From contig OZ220466.1 of NCBI GenBank assembly GCA_965116055.1, positions 1,054,001 to 1,118,000 on the forward strand: DNA of 64,000 nt. The letters are read 5' to 3'. The position numbers and the translations under genes are program-made. This DNA is from Bin55 sp965116055. Lineage in GTDB: Bacteria; Pseudomonadota; Gammaproteobacteria; Pseudomonadales; Azotimanducaceae. Below are positions 34,947 to 43,398 of this stretch, in pieces (positions within the stretch are counted from its first letter, which is position 1; each line of letters opens with the position of its first letter). The notes under the pieces were generated by a model. The model was not told where the DNA came from and ran no database searches. It saw nothing but the letters and a program-made list of their open reading frames with translations.

Positions 34947-35971
34947 GCTTTACTCCGTTTGGTCCGACGTTTTTTATTTTTCTTACTGGTTTGGCTGTGC
35001 TCTAAATCCGCCTCTTGATCGGCACGAACGGCTGCGAACTTACCGATAGAACCCATGAATGCGAGATAAGCTTCTTCAAGCGTCGGGTTACTGACTGGGG
35101 TTGCCCCGTCTGGAGCTCGAGTATCGACATCGGTAACGAGCCTTAGTTTGACCACATCCTCAAGCGTTTCGCGCGATACGATTTCGTAGATTTCCTCAAC
35201 TTGTACGGCCGTTTCGGGATCAACTTGAAGCTCGAATACGTTTTCCTGTGCCTGTCTGATAAACGCTTCTGGAGAGTCTTGAAAGACGATTTGACCATCG
35301 TCAAGTAACGCAATTTGTTTACAACCGCTACCGAGATCACTCACAATATGCGTCGAACAAAGAATGGTTCGTTCTTGACCGAGCTCGGCCATGAGATGCC
35401 GAAAGCGAATACGCTCCTCCGGGTCTAGCCCGACCGTTGGCTCATCAACGACGATGACACTTGGCTCATGGACTAACGCTTGTGCAACGCCTAACCGGCG
35501 CACCATGCCACCCGAAAGTTTCTTCACACGCCGGTCGGCAACTTCGTCCAGTCCAACTTCTTCGAGTACTTGTTTAACGCGTGCCTTGCGCTGTTCTTTG
35601 TTTAACACGCCGGACATACGAGCTAGGGCATCGACGACCTCTTCGGTTCGATAGTGACGCCAAGCGTTGAACGCTTGGGGTAGGTACCCGAGGTGGCCAC
35701 GAATTTCTAAAGCGTCTTTGATCGTGTCAAGTCCGTTTACTTTTACGGTGCCGGATTTCGGTTTAAGGAGCGTGCAAATGATTCGCATTAATGTGCTCTT
35801 CCCCGCACCATTGGTTCCTAGGAGCCCATAAAAACCTGTTTCTAAATGCAGGTTGATATTGTCGAGTACGTTAGGTCCTTGTTTTCCATAGAAGTGGGTT
35901 ACACCATCTAGGTGAATTGAGCTAGTGCGATCATCTAAATTAAAGCGCGTAAGCGGGATCGCGTCAGTCAT
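34943..35971 (-). CDS. ABC transporter ATP-binding protein
   Basis: 342 residues. Nucleotide-binding domain about 17-245 with Walker A GTNGAGKST, Q-loop (LGYLPQAFNAWRHY), signature KLSGGMVRRLG, Walker B VIVVDEPTVGLD and switch CSTHIV. The C-terminal 95 residues include a regulatory-like region (VEEIYEIVSRETLEDVVKLR) and end in a very basic tail (KKNKKRRTKRSKA). It powers the ABC-2 permease encoded next, overlapping it by 4 bp (ATGA). Confidence 0.93.
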   Translation of the reverse strand: MTDAIPLTRFNLDDRTSSIHLDGVTHFYGKQGPNVLDNINLHLETGFYGLLGTNGAGKSTLMRIICTLLKPKSGTVKVNGLDTIKDALEIRGHLGYLPQAFNAWRHYRTEEVVDALARMSGVLNKEQRKARVKQVLEEVGLDEVADRRVKKLSGGMVRRLGVAQALVHEPSVIVVDEPTVGLDPEERIRFRHLMAELGQERTILCSTHIVSDLGSGCKQIALLDDGQIVFQDSPEAFIRQAQENVFELQVDPETAVQVEEIYEIVSRETLEDVVKLRLVTDVDTRAPDGATPVSNPTLEEAYLAFMGSIGKFAAVRADQEADLEHSQTSKKNKKRRTKRSKA

Positions 35972-36066
35972 GATAAGGCTAGATCTCCACGCAGCACGGC
36001 GACATCGTTAGATGCAATCATGCCGTGAACAGTGTAGACCATCCAGATTAGGATTAGGTTCAGCAT
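35968..36066 (-). CDS. Possible short leader peptide coupled to the ABC ATPase gene
   Basis: A frame from ATG 36066 encodes 32 residues: a hydrophobic start (MLNLILIWMVYTVHGMIA) and a polar tail SNDVAVLRGDLALS. Its TGA overlaps the ATPase ATG (ATGA), the same junction used between later genes of the operon. AAAGG lies rather far (about 16 nt) upstream. It may be a leader peptide for coupling or a small membrane protein, or chance. Confidence 0.35.
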   Translation of the reverse strand: MLNLILIWMVYTVHGMIASNDVAVLRGDLALS

Positions 36067-36171
36067 TATAGAAATGTTGCCTTTCGGTGTGAGGTCAGTT
36101 GGACGCGCTAATCGCGTTACAAAAACTGTTTTGAGTTCCCTACAACTGATACAGGACAATTTTTGCCGGAC

Positions 36172-36725
36172 TATACGTCACGTCGCGCTTGCGGCCTGAT
36201 TTTTATCATTTCAAGCACGAACCGTGCCAAGTATGCGTCGTAGATAACTTATTGATATAGATTATTAATTGCGAATCAGGAAATGCATGTTCTTAATTTG
36301 ATTGAATTTATGCGCGATTAAATGGTAAATCACGCCACTGGTGCGATAACTAAATCAGTTCGCACGTCCTTAATGTATGTTTGAAACGTATTACTTTACT
36401 GCAATGTGACCCATTGAAATATAAGAATATATGAAATTGCACTTTCGTCAAATCAAGGGAACCTCTTGATACCTCCTAAAATCAATCTGAGAGTTGATTG
36501 TCCAAAGTGATAAAGTAATAAAGTCAATGGGTTAATACGTGTCATAGTCAGTGGAATTTGGGCCTTGGGAGGTGCCTTCAAGATATCTGAGGAATTTTCA
36601 GAAAGCAAACAGGCTTTTAGGTTATATTTATAAGTTAGAGTTCTACTTTGGATGAGAACGAAGTACGCTTTGAGATATCCGTACCGAACAACTCGTCGAC
36701 AGCGCTTGATCAAGCGGAGAATACC
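36172..36725. other. AT-rich region upstream of the NO reductase gene
   Basis: About 550 bp, clearly more AT-rich than the flanks, between divergent operons. It contains a copy of a dispersed repeat (36407 to about 36600) and must hold the promoter of the NO reductase gene. I find no good NorR, NsrR or FNR site. The NO reductase frame is open upstream to 36648 but lacks a ribosome site there. Confidence 0.45.
36407..36600. repeat. Dispersed repeat, copy A (MITE-like)
   Basis: TGACCCATTGA (36407-36417) and TCAATGGGTTA (36524-36534) are near-perfect inverted ends enclosing 128 bp. The left 50 bp are about 88% identical to copy B at 43305. The stretch 36553-36576 matches 39225-39248 at 22 of 24 bases, and the tail 36581-36599 is again found in copy B. 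No coding capacity is seen, so it looks like a small non-autonomous element or intergenic repeat family. Confidence 0.6.
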
Positions 36726-39014
36726 ATGAATTATCGAGAGGTCTTTACCATTCCGCGACTCTGGGCGATTTTCGCCGGGTTGCTCGTCGTTATGTTCACC
36801 GTCTTGCTTCTGGTAGGCAGCAGAGCTTTTCGATTAGCGCCGCCTATGCCGTCAGCGATCGTTGTTGTTGGCGATGAGCATGAATCCGTCGTATTTCATG
36901 GTGACGATATCCATAGAGGTCGGGATGTCTGGCGTCGCCTCGGCGGTATGGAGCTTGGTTCGGTATGGGGGCACGGTTCGTATCTTGCACCGGATTGGAC
37001 CGCGGATGTGATCCATCGTGAATCACTGGCCATGCTTGACGTAGATGGAAGTTTTAGTGCGCTTCCCAAGCCTGCGCAGGCTGCACGGATCGCAGCTCAT
37101 GCTGCTCGTCTACGGGTCAATACCTACGATCCCGATTCCGGTCGAATCATCATTTCGCCAGAACGTGCTGCAGCTATTGAAGCCGTCATCACGTACTACA
37201 CGGCACTGTTCGGCGGTACTGGCGACGGACCTGATGCGCTCGCTCTGCGAGAGGCTTACGCGATACCCAATCAGCCTCTTGGGGATGCGCCAGACGGCGA
37301 CATTCGCTCACTGGTAGCTTGGTGGTGGTGGACGGCGTGGGCGGCTACCACGTTACGTCCAGATGACACGGTCACCTATACGAACAACTGGCCCCATGAA
37401 CCATTGGTTGACAATCATCCTACTGGTTCAATGTTCGCATGGACATTTGTGTCCGTGATCCTGCTCATTGCTGGTATTGGCGCACTGTGCTGGTTTTTCC
37501 TACGCGAACGGGAAGACTGGCAGAGAGATCTAAAGCCGATAGAAGGTTATCCGGATAACAATCCAGTGACCAGTGTGAAACCGACCGCTTCAATGCAGGC
37601 TATCGGTAGATATGTTTGGCTAGTTGCGCTGCTCTTGGGCCTTCAAATCATGCTCGGTGCAGTGACGGCGCACTATGCGGTAGAAGGACACGATTTCTAC
37701 GGGATTCCACTGTCGGATATTGCCCCCTATGGATTGACTAGGACTTGGCACGTTCAACTCGCGGTATTGTGGATTGCGACGGCTTGGTTGGGCGCAGGAC
37801 TCTATCTCGCGCCGATGATCGCAGGTTTTGAACCGCGATTTCAGAAAGTTGGTGTTGATGTGCTCCTGGTCGCGTTGGTCATTGCTGTTGTCGGCTCCTT
37901 TACGGGGCAGTGGTTCACACTAACCGGCAATATGACGGATCCTGATTTAGTCTATTGGTTCGGGCACCAAGGCTACGAATATCTCGACATGGGGCGGTTC
38001 TGGCAAATCCTGATATTCGCCGGCCTGTTGATCTGGCTAGGTTTGATGTTAAGATGCCTCATACCCGCGATACGGAAACCGCGCGCGGACAAGCATCTTT
38101 TGTTGCTCTTGCTACTTTCAACGGCGGCGATTGCGCTGTTGTTTGCGGCGGGGCTACTCTACGGTCGAGACACTCACCTCACAGTCGCAGAATATTGGCG
38201 TTGGTGGGTTGTGCATCTTTGGGTCGAGGGCGTATTCGAAGTATTTGCAACGGCATGGGTTGCTTGGGTATTCGTTCATATGCGGTTGCTCAGACCTGGG
38301 ACTGCGGCGATTTACGTCATGTTCTCAGCGATGATCTTCCTTGGTGGTGGCGTTTTAGGGACGTTTCATCATCTCTACTTTGCTGGCACACCGGAATCTG
38401 TTTTAGCGCTTGGTGCAGTTTTTTCTGCGCTCGAAGTAGTCCCCTTAGCGCTTATTGGCTTCGAGGCTCACGACCACTGGCGCGCGGAGCGCATGGCACC
38501 ATGGGCCCGGCGCTATCAATTGCCTTTGATGTTCTTTCTCGCTGTTGCGTTCTGGAATCTCGTAGGTGCAGGCGTACTAGGGTTTTTAATCAACCCACCG
38601 TTGGCACTGTACTATATGCAAGGGCTTCTTACGACACCGACGCATGGTCACGCTGCGCTTTTTGGTGTGTACGGCATGCTTGGTATCGGATTATTGCTCC
38701 TGTGTCGCCGGGATCTACCTCAAGTGCTCAATCGTTGGTCAGATAGGACGTTGCGGTGGGTTTTTTGGCTATTCAATGGTGGACTAGCTTTAATGGTGTT
38801 CGGCTCCTTGCTACCGCAGGGGATCGTGCAAACGCTAGTCTCGTTTGAGCAAAGTTATTGGCACGCGCGAACGCCCGAATTACTGCATTCGCCTTTAATG
38901 GAAGCGTTGGTCTGGTTGCGCGTTCCCGGGGATATTGTGTTCGCAGTTGGCGCGGTGTTACTCGTTGTTTTCCTAGTCCGGCTTGACATCGGCGTTCGGG
39001 AGCCAGCAAAATGA
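36726..39014 (+). CDS. norB: Quinol-dependent nitric oxide reductase (qNOR)
   Basis: 762 residues from ATG 36726, chosen for the GGAG box 8 nt upstream. Single-chain qNOR: one N-terminal helix (FAGLLVVMFTVLLLVGSRAF), a soluble cytochrome-c-like region without a CXXCH heme motif (about 35-210, with WGHGSYLAPDWTADVIHRE), then about 13 helices with the heme-copper-oxidase fold. The NOR-type Glu/His motifs HLWVEGVFEVFATAW, FHHLYFAGTP and THGHAALFGVYGMLG are intact. It reduces NO to N2O with quinol, for detoxification or partial denitrification. No regulator or other denitrification gene is adjacent. Copies of a short repeat flank it, suggesting possible mobility. Confidence 0.95.
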   Translation: MNYREVFTIPRLWAIFAGLLVVMFTVLLLVGSRAFRLAPPMPSAIVVVGDEHESVVFHGDDIHRGRDVWRRLGGMELGSVWGHGSYLAPDWTADVIHRESLAMLDVDGSFSALPKPAQAARIAAHAARLRVNTYDPDSGRIIISPERAAAIEAVITYYTALFGGTGDGPDALALREAYAIPNQPLGDAPDGDIRSLVAWWWWTAWAATTLRPDDTVTYTNNWPHEPLVDNHPTGSMFAWTFVSVILLIAGIGALCWFFLREREDWQRDLKPIEGYPDNNPVTSVKPTASMQAIGRYVWLVALLLGLQIMLGAVTAHYAVEGHDFYGIPLSDIAPYGLTRTWHVQLAVLWIATAWLGAGLYLAPMIAGFEPRFQKVGVDVLLVALVIAVVGSFTGQWFTLTGNMTDPDLVYWFGHQGYEYLDMGRFWQILIFAGLLIWLGLMLRCLIPAIRKPRADKHLLLLLLLSTAAIALLFAAGLLYGRDTHLTVAEYWRWWVVHLWVEGVFEVFATAWVAWVFVHMRLLRPGTAAIYVMFSAMIFLGGGVLGTFHHLYFAGTPESVLALGAVFSALEVVPLALIGFEAHDHWRAERMAPWARRYQLPLMFFLAVAFWNLVGAGVLGFLINPPLALYYMQGLLTTPTHGHAALFGVYGMLGIGLLLLCRRDLPQVLNRWSDRTLRWVFWLFNGGLALMVFGSLLPQGIVQTLVSFEQSYWHARTPELLHSPLMEALVWLRVPGDIVFAVGAVLLVVFLVRLDIGVREPAK

Positions 39015-39166
39015 GCTGATTTACGAGGCTGTAGTTTGCGTTTAGCGTCGTGGGGGTTGCAGCGTCGTTTCGATAGAGCACGAAGATTTGTGCATACGAA
39101 CTTCAATGCATTCGTTTTGAGTAAATCGTAGGCACTGCTCAAAGCCTCCTACAAGCAGCTCAAACA

Positions 39167-39248
39167 TAACCCATTCAAAATGCAAATATAAACAATTCAA
39201 TTAGTTATACGAGCTCGGAGCAAAGGAATTTGGGCTTTGAGAGGTGCC
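39167..39248. repeat. Dispersed repeat, partial copy C
   Basis: TAACCCATTCA (39167-39177) matches the repeat end (10 of 11), and GGAATTTGGGCTTTGAGAGG with following GTGCC (39225-39248) matches 36553-36576 at 22 of 24 bases. The material between is shorter than in copy A. It sits just downstream of the NO reductase gene. Confidence 0.5.
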
Positions 39249-39293
39249 CATGTGAACGATGACGGTGAGGAATGTTGGTTCCTCGCTAGATTT

Positions 39294-39707
39294 CTATTCA
39301 AACAAGGGTTTGCGTCGATTAGCTTTGCGTTGTTTTTGTCGAGATTTTCGTTTGCGCCATCGGTGCTTTGATGATGAGGTCGGTGTGGTGCGAATTCGAG
39401 GTTTCTGGATCTGCTTGGCGGTTTCGAGAAGCTTCAGCAACCGTTCCCATGCATCAATGCGATTTTGCCATTGACTGCGATGATTTGAAGCCCGTATGAC
39501 AAGTTCGCGACGCTCAAGATTGCGTGTGGGCGCTAGAACAAGTAACCTTTTACGAACCTCTGGTTTTACATACAGTTCATCAATTGATACGCGTAAATTC
39601 ACGGCAACTGCAACCTTGTTGACGTGTTGACCGCCAGGACCCCGCGCTTGATCGAATTGCCACGATATCGCTTTTCTAGGAATGTTTGCGTGGGAAGGGA
39701 AGTACAT
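39294..39707 (-). CDS. arfB: Peptidyl-tRNA hydrolase ArfB (ribosome rescue)
   Basis: 137 residues. Release-factor-like domain with the catalytic GGQ motif in ARGPGGQHVNKV (GGQ at 25-27), helix VRKRLLVLAPTRN, and the characteristic basic tail (KHRWRKRKSRQKQRKANRR) that enters the empty mRNA channel of stalled ribosomes. It hydrolyses peptidyl-tRNA on non-stop complexes. Monocistronic. Confidence 0.95.
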   Translation of the reverse strand: MYFPSHANIPRKAISWQFDQARGPGGQHVNKVAVAVNLRVSIDELYVKPEVRKRLLVLAPTRNLERRELVIRASNHRSQWQNRIDAWERLLKLLETAKQIQKPRIRTTPTSSSKHRWRKRKSRQKQRKANRRKPLFE

Positions 39708-39990
39708 CGGTTAAAGGGTACATGAGGGATTGATTGTGCGCAAAGCTTCAAGTGCTTTAATGCAGCTCGCACTTCAAAGAAAAGGTATCGTCTTGTCCTA
39801 CTGTCTACTTTGGCATAAGCAAGGGTTTGACAACGTCTGGGGCTAAATAACCCATGAATTCGAAAAGCATCCCCTCCATAGAGACGGGGCTTATTCTTCG
39901 ATAGCGCTAATAATCTCCTTTCTTGCCGGTAAAAACACAAGATAGGGATCGGATTATCGGCCGCGCTACTTCGCAAACCTTTCTAATTTA

Positions 39991-40887
39991 GTGAGTTCTA
40001 TTATGACGATGTTGACGTTCAATTCGATTGATGTGGAAACCGCTAATGCTGACTTGGCGAGTATCTGCCAAATCGGCATCACGCACGTCATAGATGGTGA
40101 AATAGAAGACCAGTGGCAAACGTTGGTAAATCCTGAGGACTGGTTTGATTCGATGAACATCTCAATTCACGGCATAGATGAAAGCGACGTGTTGCATAGC
40201 CCTACGCTTCCCCAAGTCCGTGATGAGTTGCGTCAACGGCTGCGTGGAACCATCTTAGTCAGCCACACTGCTTTTGATCGGGTTGCATTTGAACGCGCAA
40301 TGTCGAAATATGACCTTGAACAGCTCCATGTCACTTGGCTCGATAGTGCCAAAATTGCCCGCAGAGCTTGGCCAGAAAGCTACGGTCGAAGGGGATATGG
40401 TCTCAAGAACATTGCCAGAGACCTCGGCATCTCGTTCAATCATCACGATGCGCTTGAAGATGCTAGGGCAGCTGCAGAAATAGTGCTACGTGCTTGCAAT
40501 TCAACAGAAATAGATATTGAGGGTTGGTTAAGTCGTGTTAACAAGCCAATATTCCCATCAAAGTCAAAGTCATCTCCAAGGACCAAAACATCAGTTAAAA
40601 AGGAAGGAAATGTGGAGGGGGATTTATATGGGGAAACCATACTATTCACAGGCTCACTCAGCATTCCACGAAGGCAAGCGGCAGATATTGCTGCCAAGGC
40701 AGGATGCAATGTGGTAGATAATGTCAGCAAGAAAATCACAATGCTTATCGTGGGCATACAGGACAGTAGCAAACTGAAAAGCTATGAGAAAAGCAGCAAG
40801 CATCGCAAGGTGGAAACATTGATTTCTAATGGTTCCGAAATTCAAATACTCTCGGAAGCAGACTTCTTTGAAATCTTAGGCCTTTAA
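39991..40887 (+). CDS. DEDDh 3'-5' exonuclease fused to a BRCT domain
   Basis: 298 residues from GTG 39991; ATG 40003 and 40009 are alternatives. The N-terminal DnaQ-like domain (about 5-175) has motif I FNSIDVETAN, motif II LVSHTAFDRVAFE and motif III HHDALEDARAAAEI, the DEDDh set. A basic linker (about 190-210) leads to a C-terminal BRCT domain (about 212-298: GETILFTGSLSIPRRQAADI; KKITMLIVGIQDSSKLKSYE). Exonuclease-BRCT proteins are linked to repair or proofreading outside the main polymerase. The linker is Lys/Ser-rich. No operon partner. Confidence 0.88.
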   Translation: MSSIMTMLTFNSIDVETANADLASICQIGITHVIDGEIEDQWQTLVNPEDWFDSMNISIHGIDESDVLHSPTLPQVRDELRQRLRGTILVSHTAFDRVAFERAMSKYDLEQLHVTWLDSAKIARRAWPESYGRRGYGLKNIARDLGISFNHHDALEDARAAAEIVLRACNSTEIDIEGWLSRVNKPIFPSKSKSSPRTKTSVKKEGNVEGDLYGETILFTGSLSIPRRQAADIAAKAGCNVVDNVSKKITMLIVGIQDSSKLKSYEKSSKHRKVETLISNGSEIQILSEADFFEILGL

Positions 40888-40942
40888 AGGCATCCTTTGG
40901 AGCGAATGGGCTAAGAGACCCACAACACTAGGTGGGCTAGGA

Positions 40943-42169
40943 CTAGTAAACAGATGTAGCTGCTTGATGTTGTTCGCGTAGGCGCTTCGTGAGTTCAGCA
41001 TCTGTGGTAATCGCATATAAACCAGCCGGTCCGGAGATTTTGTGGACCATCAATTTTTCGATCTCTTTTCGTACCCGTTCGGTGACCTGCTGGTAGGCAT
41101 CACTGGTGATAAAACTTTTGAATGTATGGCTCGTATCCATGAATGGAACGATATAACCTGGCACGATGGCTTGGATCATGGCGCCGCGACGACGATCGGT
41201 CATATTCATCCCGGCCCGATGCCACGTGCGTGCATCGTAAAGAATAATCGTACCGGCAGGAGCCTCGATCAAATCGGATTCTTGCCCGCCATATGGTAAG
41301 CCGTATTTCGCTCGGAAACCCTTTCGATATGTTTGGTTTGAAATGCCCCAATCTTCGGGTGGCGCTTTATTTGACGCATGTGACCCTAGCTTGAATAGGG
41401 TCGCGCCGTTTTCACGCGTGAAATTTGAAACACAAACATTTCTTTGCATACCAAGCACGAGATCACCCGACGGTACGGGTATCCGGTCACCGGTACCCCA
41501 GAGGTATGGAAAATCGGTATGCCAGCCTTGAACTTCCCGCACGCCATCATCACGGTTCAATGCGGATATTCCTGGGGAATGCCCCAAACGGATATCTTTG
41601 GTTTTCATGTACTCGCGCGTCAGCCACAATGAAATAGGCTCGGCCGACACTTGTGCGACGGCGGGGTCTTGCGATAGCGGCGTTGTGCGTTCCGGCGTGC
41701 GGTTTTCATACGCGTCAACGCAACCTACTCGTTGCAAGCCATCAATGACTTCGTCGGGTAGGATGCATGTGAGCGATACCCAGCCATTTTCGTTGAGCGT
41801 GTGTAGATACTCCGAAGGAAGGAACTCGGGTCCATGGGCGACCGTGAATATTCGATCCTGAACTCCTAGGTCATCAACCTGAAGCTCCTCACCGTTTTGA
41901 GATAACGTACACGTAGTGTTTAACGTTGTTGATGTGGTCTTGAGTTTCAGGCCTGAATTGACGTGCTTGAACTGTCCGTCAACGACATCCCAAATCGCGG
42001 AGTCGTCCACATAACCGAAAACGCGCAATGATTCGCCGTCATTCGTGCCAAGCCAATCCCCGCTAGGCGTTTTCAGATAGCGATAGTGCTTTTTAGGGTG
42101 CGGGACTGTGACAATACGAGGGCAAAACTCTTCAGAAGGTACGGTTCCCAAGCGTTTGGTCGCAGGCAT
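40943..42169 (-). CDS. Phytanoyl-CoA dioxygenase (PhyH) family protein with N-terminal beta domain
   Basis: 408 residues. Residues about 28-110 form a beta-rich module of short strands and WDVVDGQFKHVNSGLKLKT, like a fascin/ricin-type trefoil repeat. Residues about 125-380 are the Fe(II)/2-oxoglutarate oxygenase fold with the HxD motif in GWHTDFPY, the distal His in DARTWHRAG and a following Arg (DRRRGAM). Substrates of this family range from acyl-CoAs to small metabolites; none can be assigned. It lies alone, divergent from the LLM oxidoreductase with about 140 bp between. Confidence 0.85.
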   Translation of the reverse strand: MPATKRLGTVPSEEFCPRIVTVPHPKKHYRYLKTPSGDWLGTNDGESLRVFGYVDDSAIWDVVDGQFKHVNSGLKLKTTSTTLNTTCTLSQNGEELQVDDLGVQDRIFTVAHGPEFLPSEYLHTLNENGWVSLTCILPDEVIDGLQRVGCVDAYENRTPERTTPLSQDPAVAQVSAEPISLWLTREYMKTKDIRLGHSPGISALNRDDGVREVQGWHTDFPYLWGTGDRIPVPSGDLVLGMQRNVCVSNFTRENGATLFKLGSHASNKAPPEDWGISNQTYRKGFRAKYGLPYGGQESDLIEAPAGTIILYDARTWHRAGMNMTDRRRGAMIQAIVPGYIVPFMDTSHTFKSFITSDAYQQVTERVRKEIEKLMVHKISGPAGLYAITTDAELTKRLREQHQAATSVY

Positions 42170-42311
42170 CCAGAGACCTTATCTAAGACAACAGGCAAAG
42201 AAAGTTTACCGTTCAACATACCAGCGAATATTGAGAGGCCGGTTCCGTGTTCGCTAAGTGTACGTTAAACGTTTGTTGGCATCATAAATAATGCAGTATA
42301 TCTAAGACATT

Positions 42312-43268
42312 TTGAGAGTCGTGAGGCAATTGCTGCATTTAGGTATGACGCCATGGTTGGTGCGCGACACACATACAGCGCAGGCTCTCGGTCAGCAAGC
42401 GCAGCTCGGCGAATCTTGGGGTTACGAATCGTTTTGGTTGCCAGAACATCATTTCAGCCCAGGTACGGCGATCCCAGATCCGTTGATGTTGCTTGCAAGC
42501 GTCGCTGCGTTGACGACGACTATGCGATTGGGCACAACATCCTATTTATTACCGTTGCGACAACCTCTTTTAGCCGCTGAGCAAGTTGCTGTGCTTGATC
42601 AGCTATCGGGCGGCAGGCTAACGTTGGGAATAGGTCGAGGTTATGCACCGCAATTATTTGATGCGTTTGGCGTGGACCGATCGCAAAAGCGTCAGCTCTT
42701 AAAGCGATGTCTTGAGACGATGCAACGTGCTTGGATAGGCGAGGATGTCGGTGAGGGGGAAACCGCAACGTTGATCGCACCATTGCCTGTTCAAAAGCCG
42801 CATCCACCAATCTGGGTTGCAGCGTTTGGACCGCTTGCACTAAAGCAGGCGGGTTCTCTTGGCTATCCATATTTAGCGTCGCCGATGGAAACCATTGATC
42901 GCTTGCGACAAAATCTTGTCAGTCATGGCCAAGCTTGCGTTGATGCGGGATTAACGGTCCCGCAGGATGTGCCCATCATGCGTACCGTATTTTGCTCGGT
43001 AAATCACAATGACATCGCTCGAGTACGCGAACGATTAAACGCAGAAACGGCGAATTTAACGAGGGATTCTGCAAATAGAAAACGCGCCGTAACCGTGGAT
43101 GACTGGTCGATCGTAGGCGAACCGAATTTCGTACACGAGACCGTGCACCGTTATCAAGAAGAGTTAGGGATTACCCACTTGGTAGTGACTAGATTGCGGA
43201 TCGGAGGATTGCCTACGAAAGAACTGCAAAAATCGGTTGAATTGGTCGCAGAGACCCTTAGAGCCTAA
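42312..43268 (+). CDS. LLM-class flavin-dependent oxidoreductase
   Basis: 318 residues from TTG 42312; GTG 42321 gives VRQLLHLGMTPW and is equally plausible. Luciferase-like TIM barrel: GYESFWLPEHHFSPGTAIPD near residues 38-57, RLGTTSYLLPLRQPLLAAEQ, GGRLTLGIGRGYAPQLFDAF, and HPPIWVAAFGP. It should use FMNH2 or F420H2; the coenzyme cannot be told. Single gene, ending before repeat copy B. Confidence 0.9.
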   Translation: MRVVRQLLHLGMTPWLVRDTHTAQALGQQAQLGESWGYESFWLPEHHFSPGTAIPDPLMLLASVAALTTTMRLGTTSYLLPLRQPLLAAEQVAVLDQLSGGRLTLGIGRGYAPQLFDAFGVDRSQKRQLLKRCLETMQRAWIGEDVGEGETATLIAPLPVQKPHPPIWVAAFGPLALKQAGSLGYPYLASPMETIDRLRQNLVSHGQACVDAGLTVPQDVPIMRTVFCSVNHNDIARVRERLNAETANLTRDSANRKRAVTVDDWSIVGEPNFVHETVHRYQEELGITHLVVTRLRIGGLPTKELQKSVELVAETLRA

Positions 43269-43304
43269 ACTGAGTAGGCAAGTTTTGGACACTTCATCCC
43301 TAGG

Positions 43305-43371
43305 TAACCCATTGAAATATAAAAATATATGAATTTAAACTTTTGTCAAAGCAAGATATTGAGGAGTTTTC
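43305..43371. repeat. Dispersed repeat, copy B (internally shortened)
   Basis: TAACCCATTGA (43305-43315) begins a stretch about 88% identical to the left 50 bp of copy A. It is followed directly by AGATATTGAGGAGTTTTCC, which matches the copy A tail (36581-36599), so the middle is missing. It lies in the gap between two convergent genes. Confidence 0.55.
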
Positions 43372-43398
43372 CAAATTGATCGGTACCCAAGATGCTGC

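Noticed and set aside
36467..36486. FNR-like site TTGAT...ATCAA upstream of the NO reductase gene
   Set aside because: The half-sites are separated by far more than the 4 nt of an FNR box.
37955..38746. 263-codon plus-strand frame inside the NO reductase gene
   Set aside because: Out-of-frame shadow; the in-frame product has all qNOR motifs.
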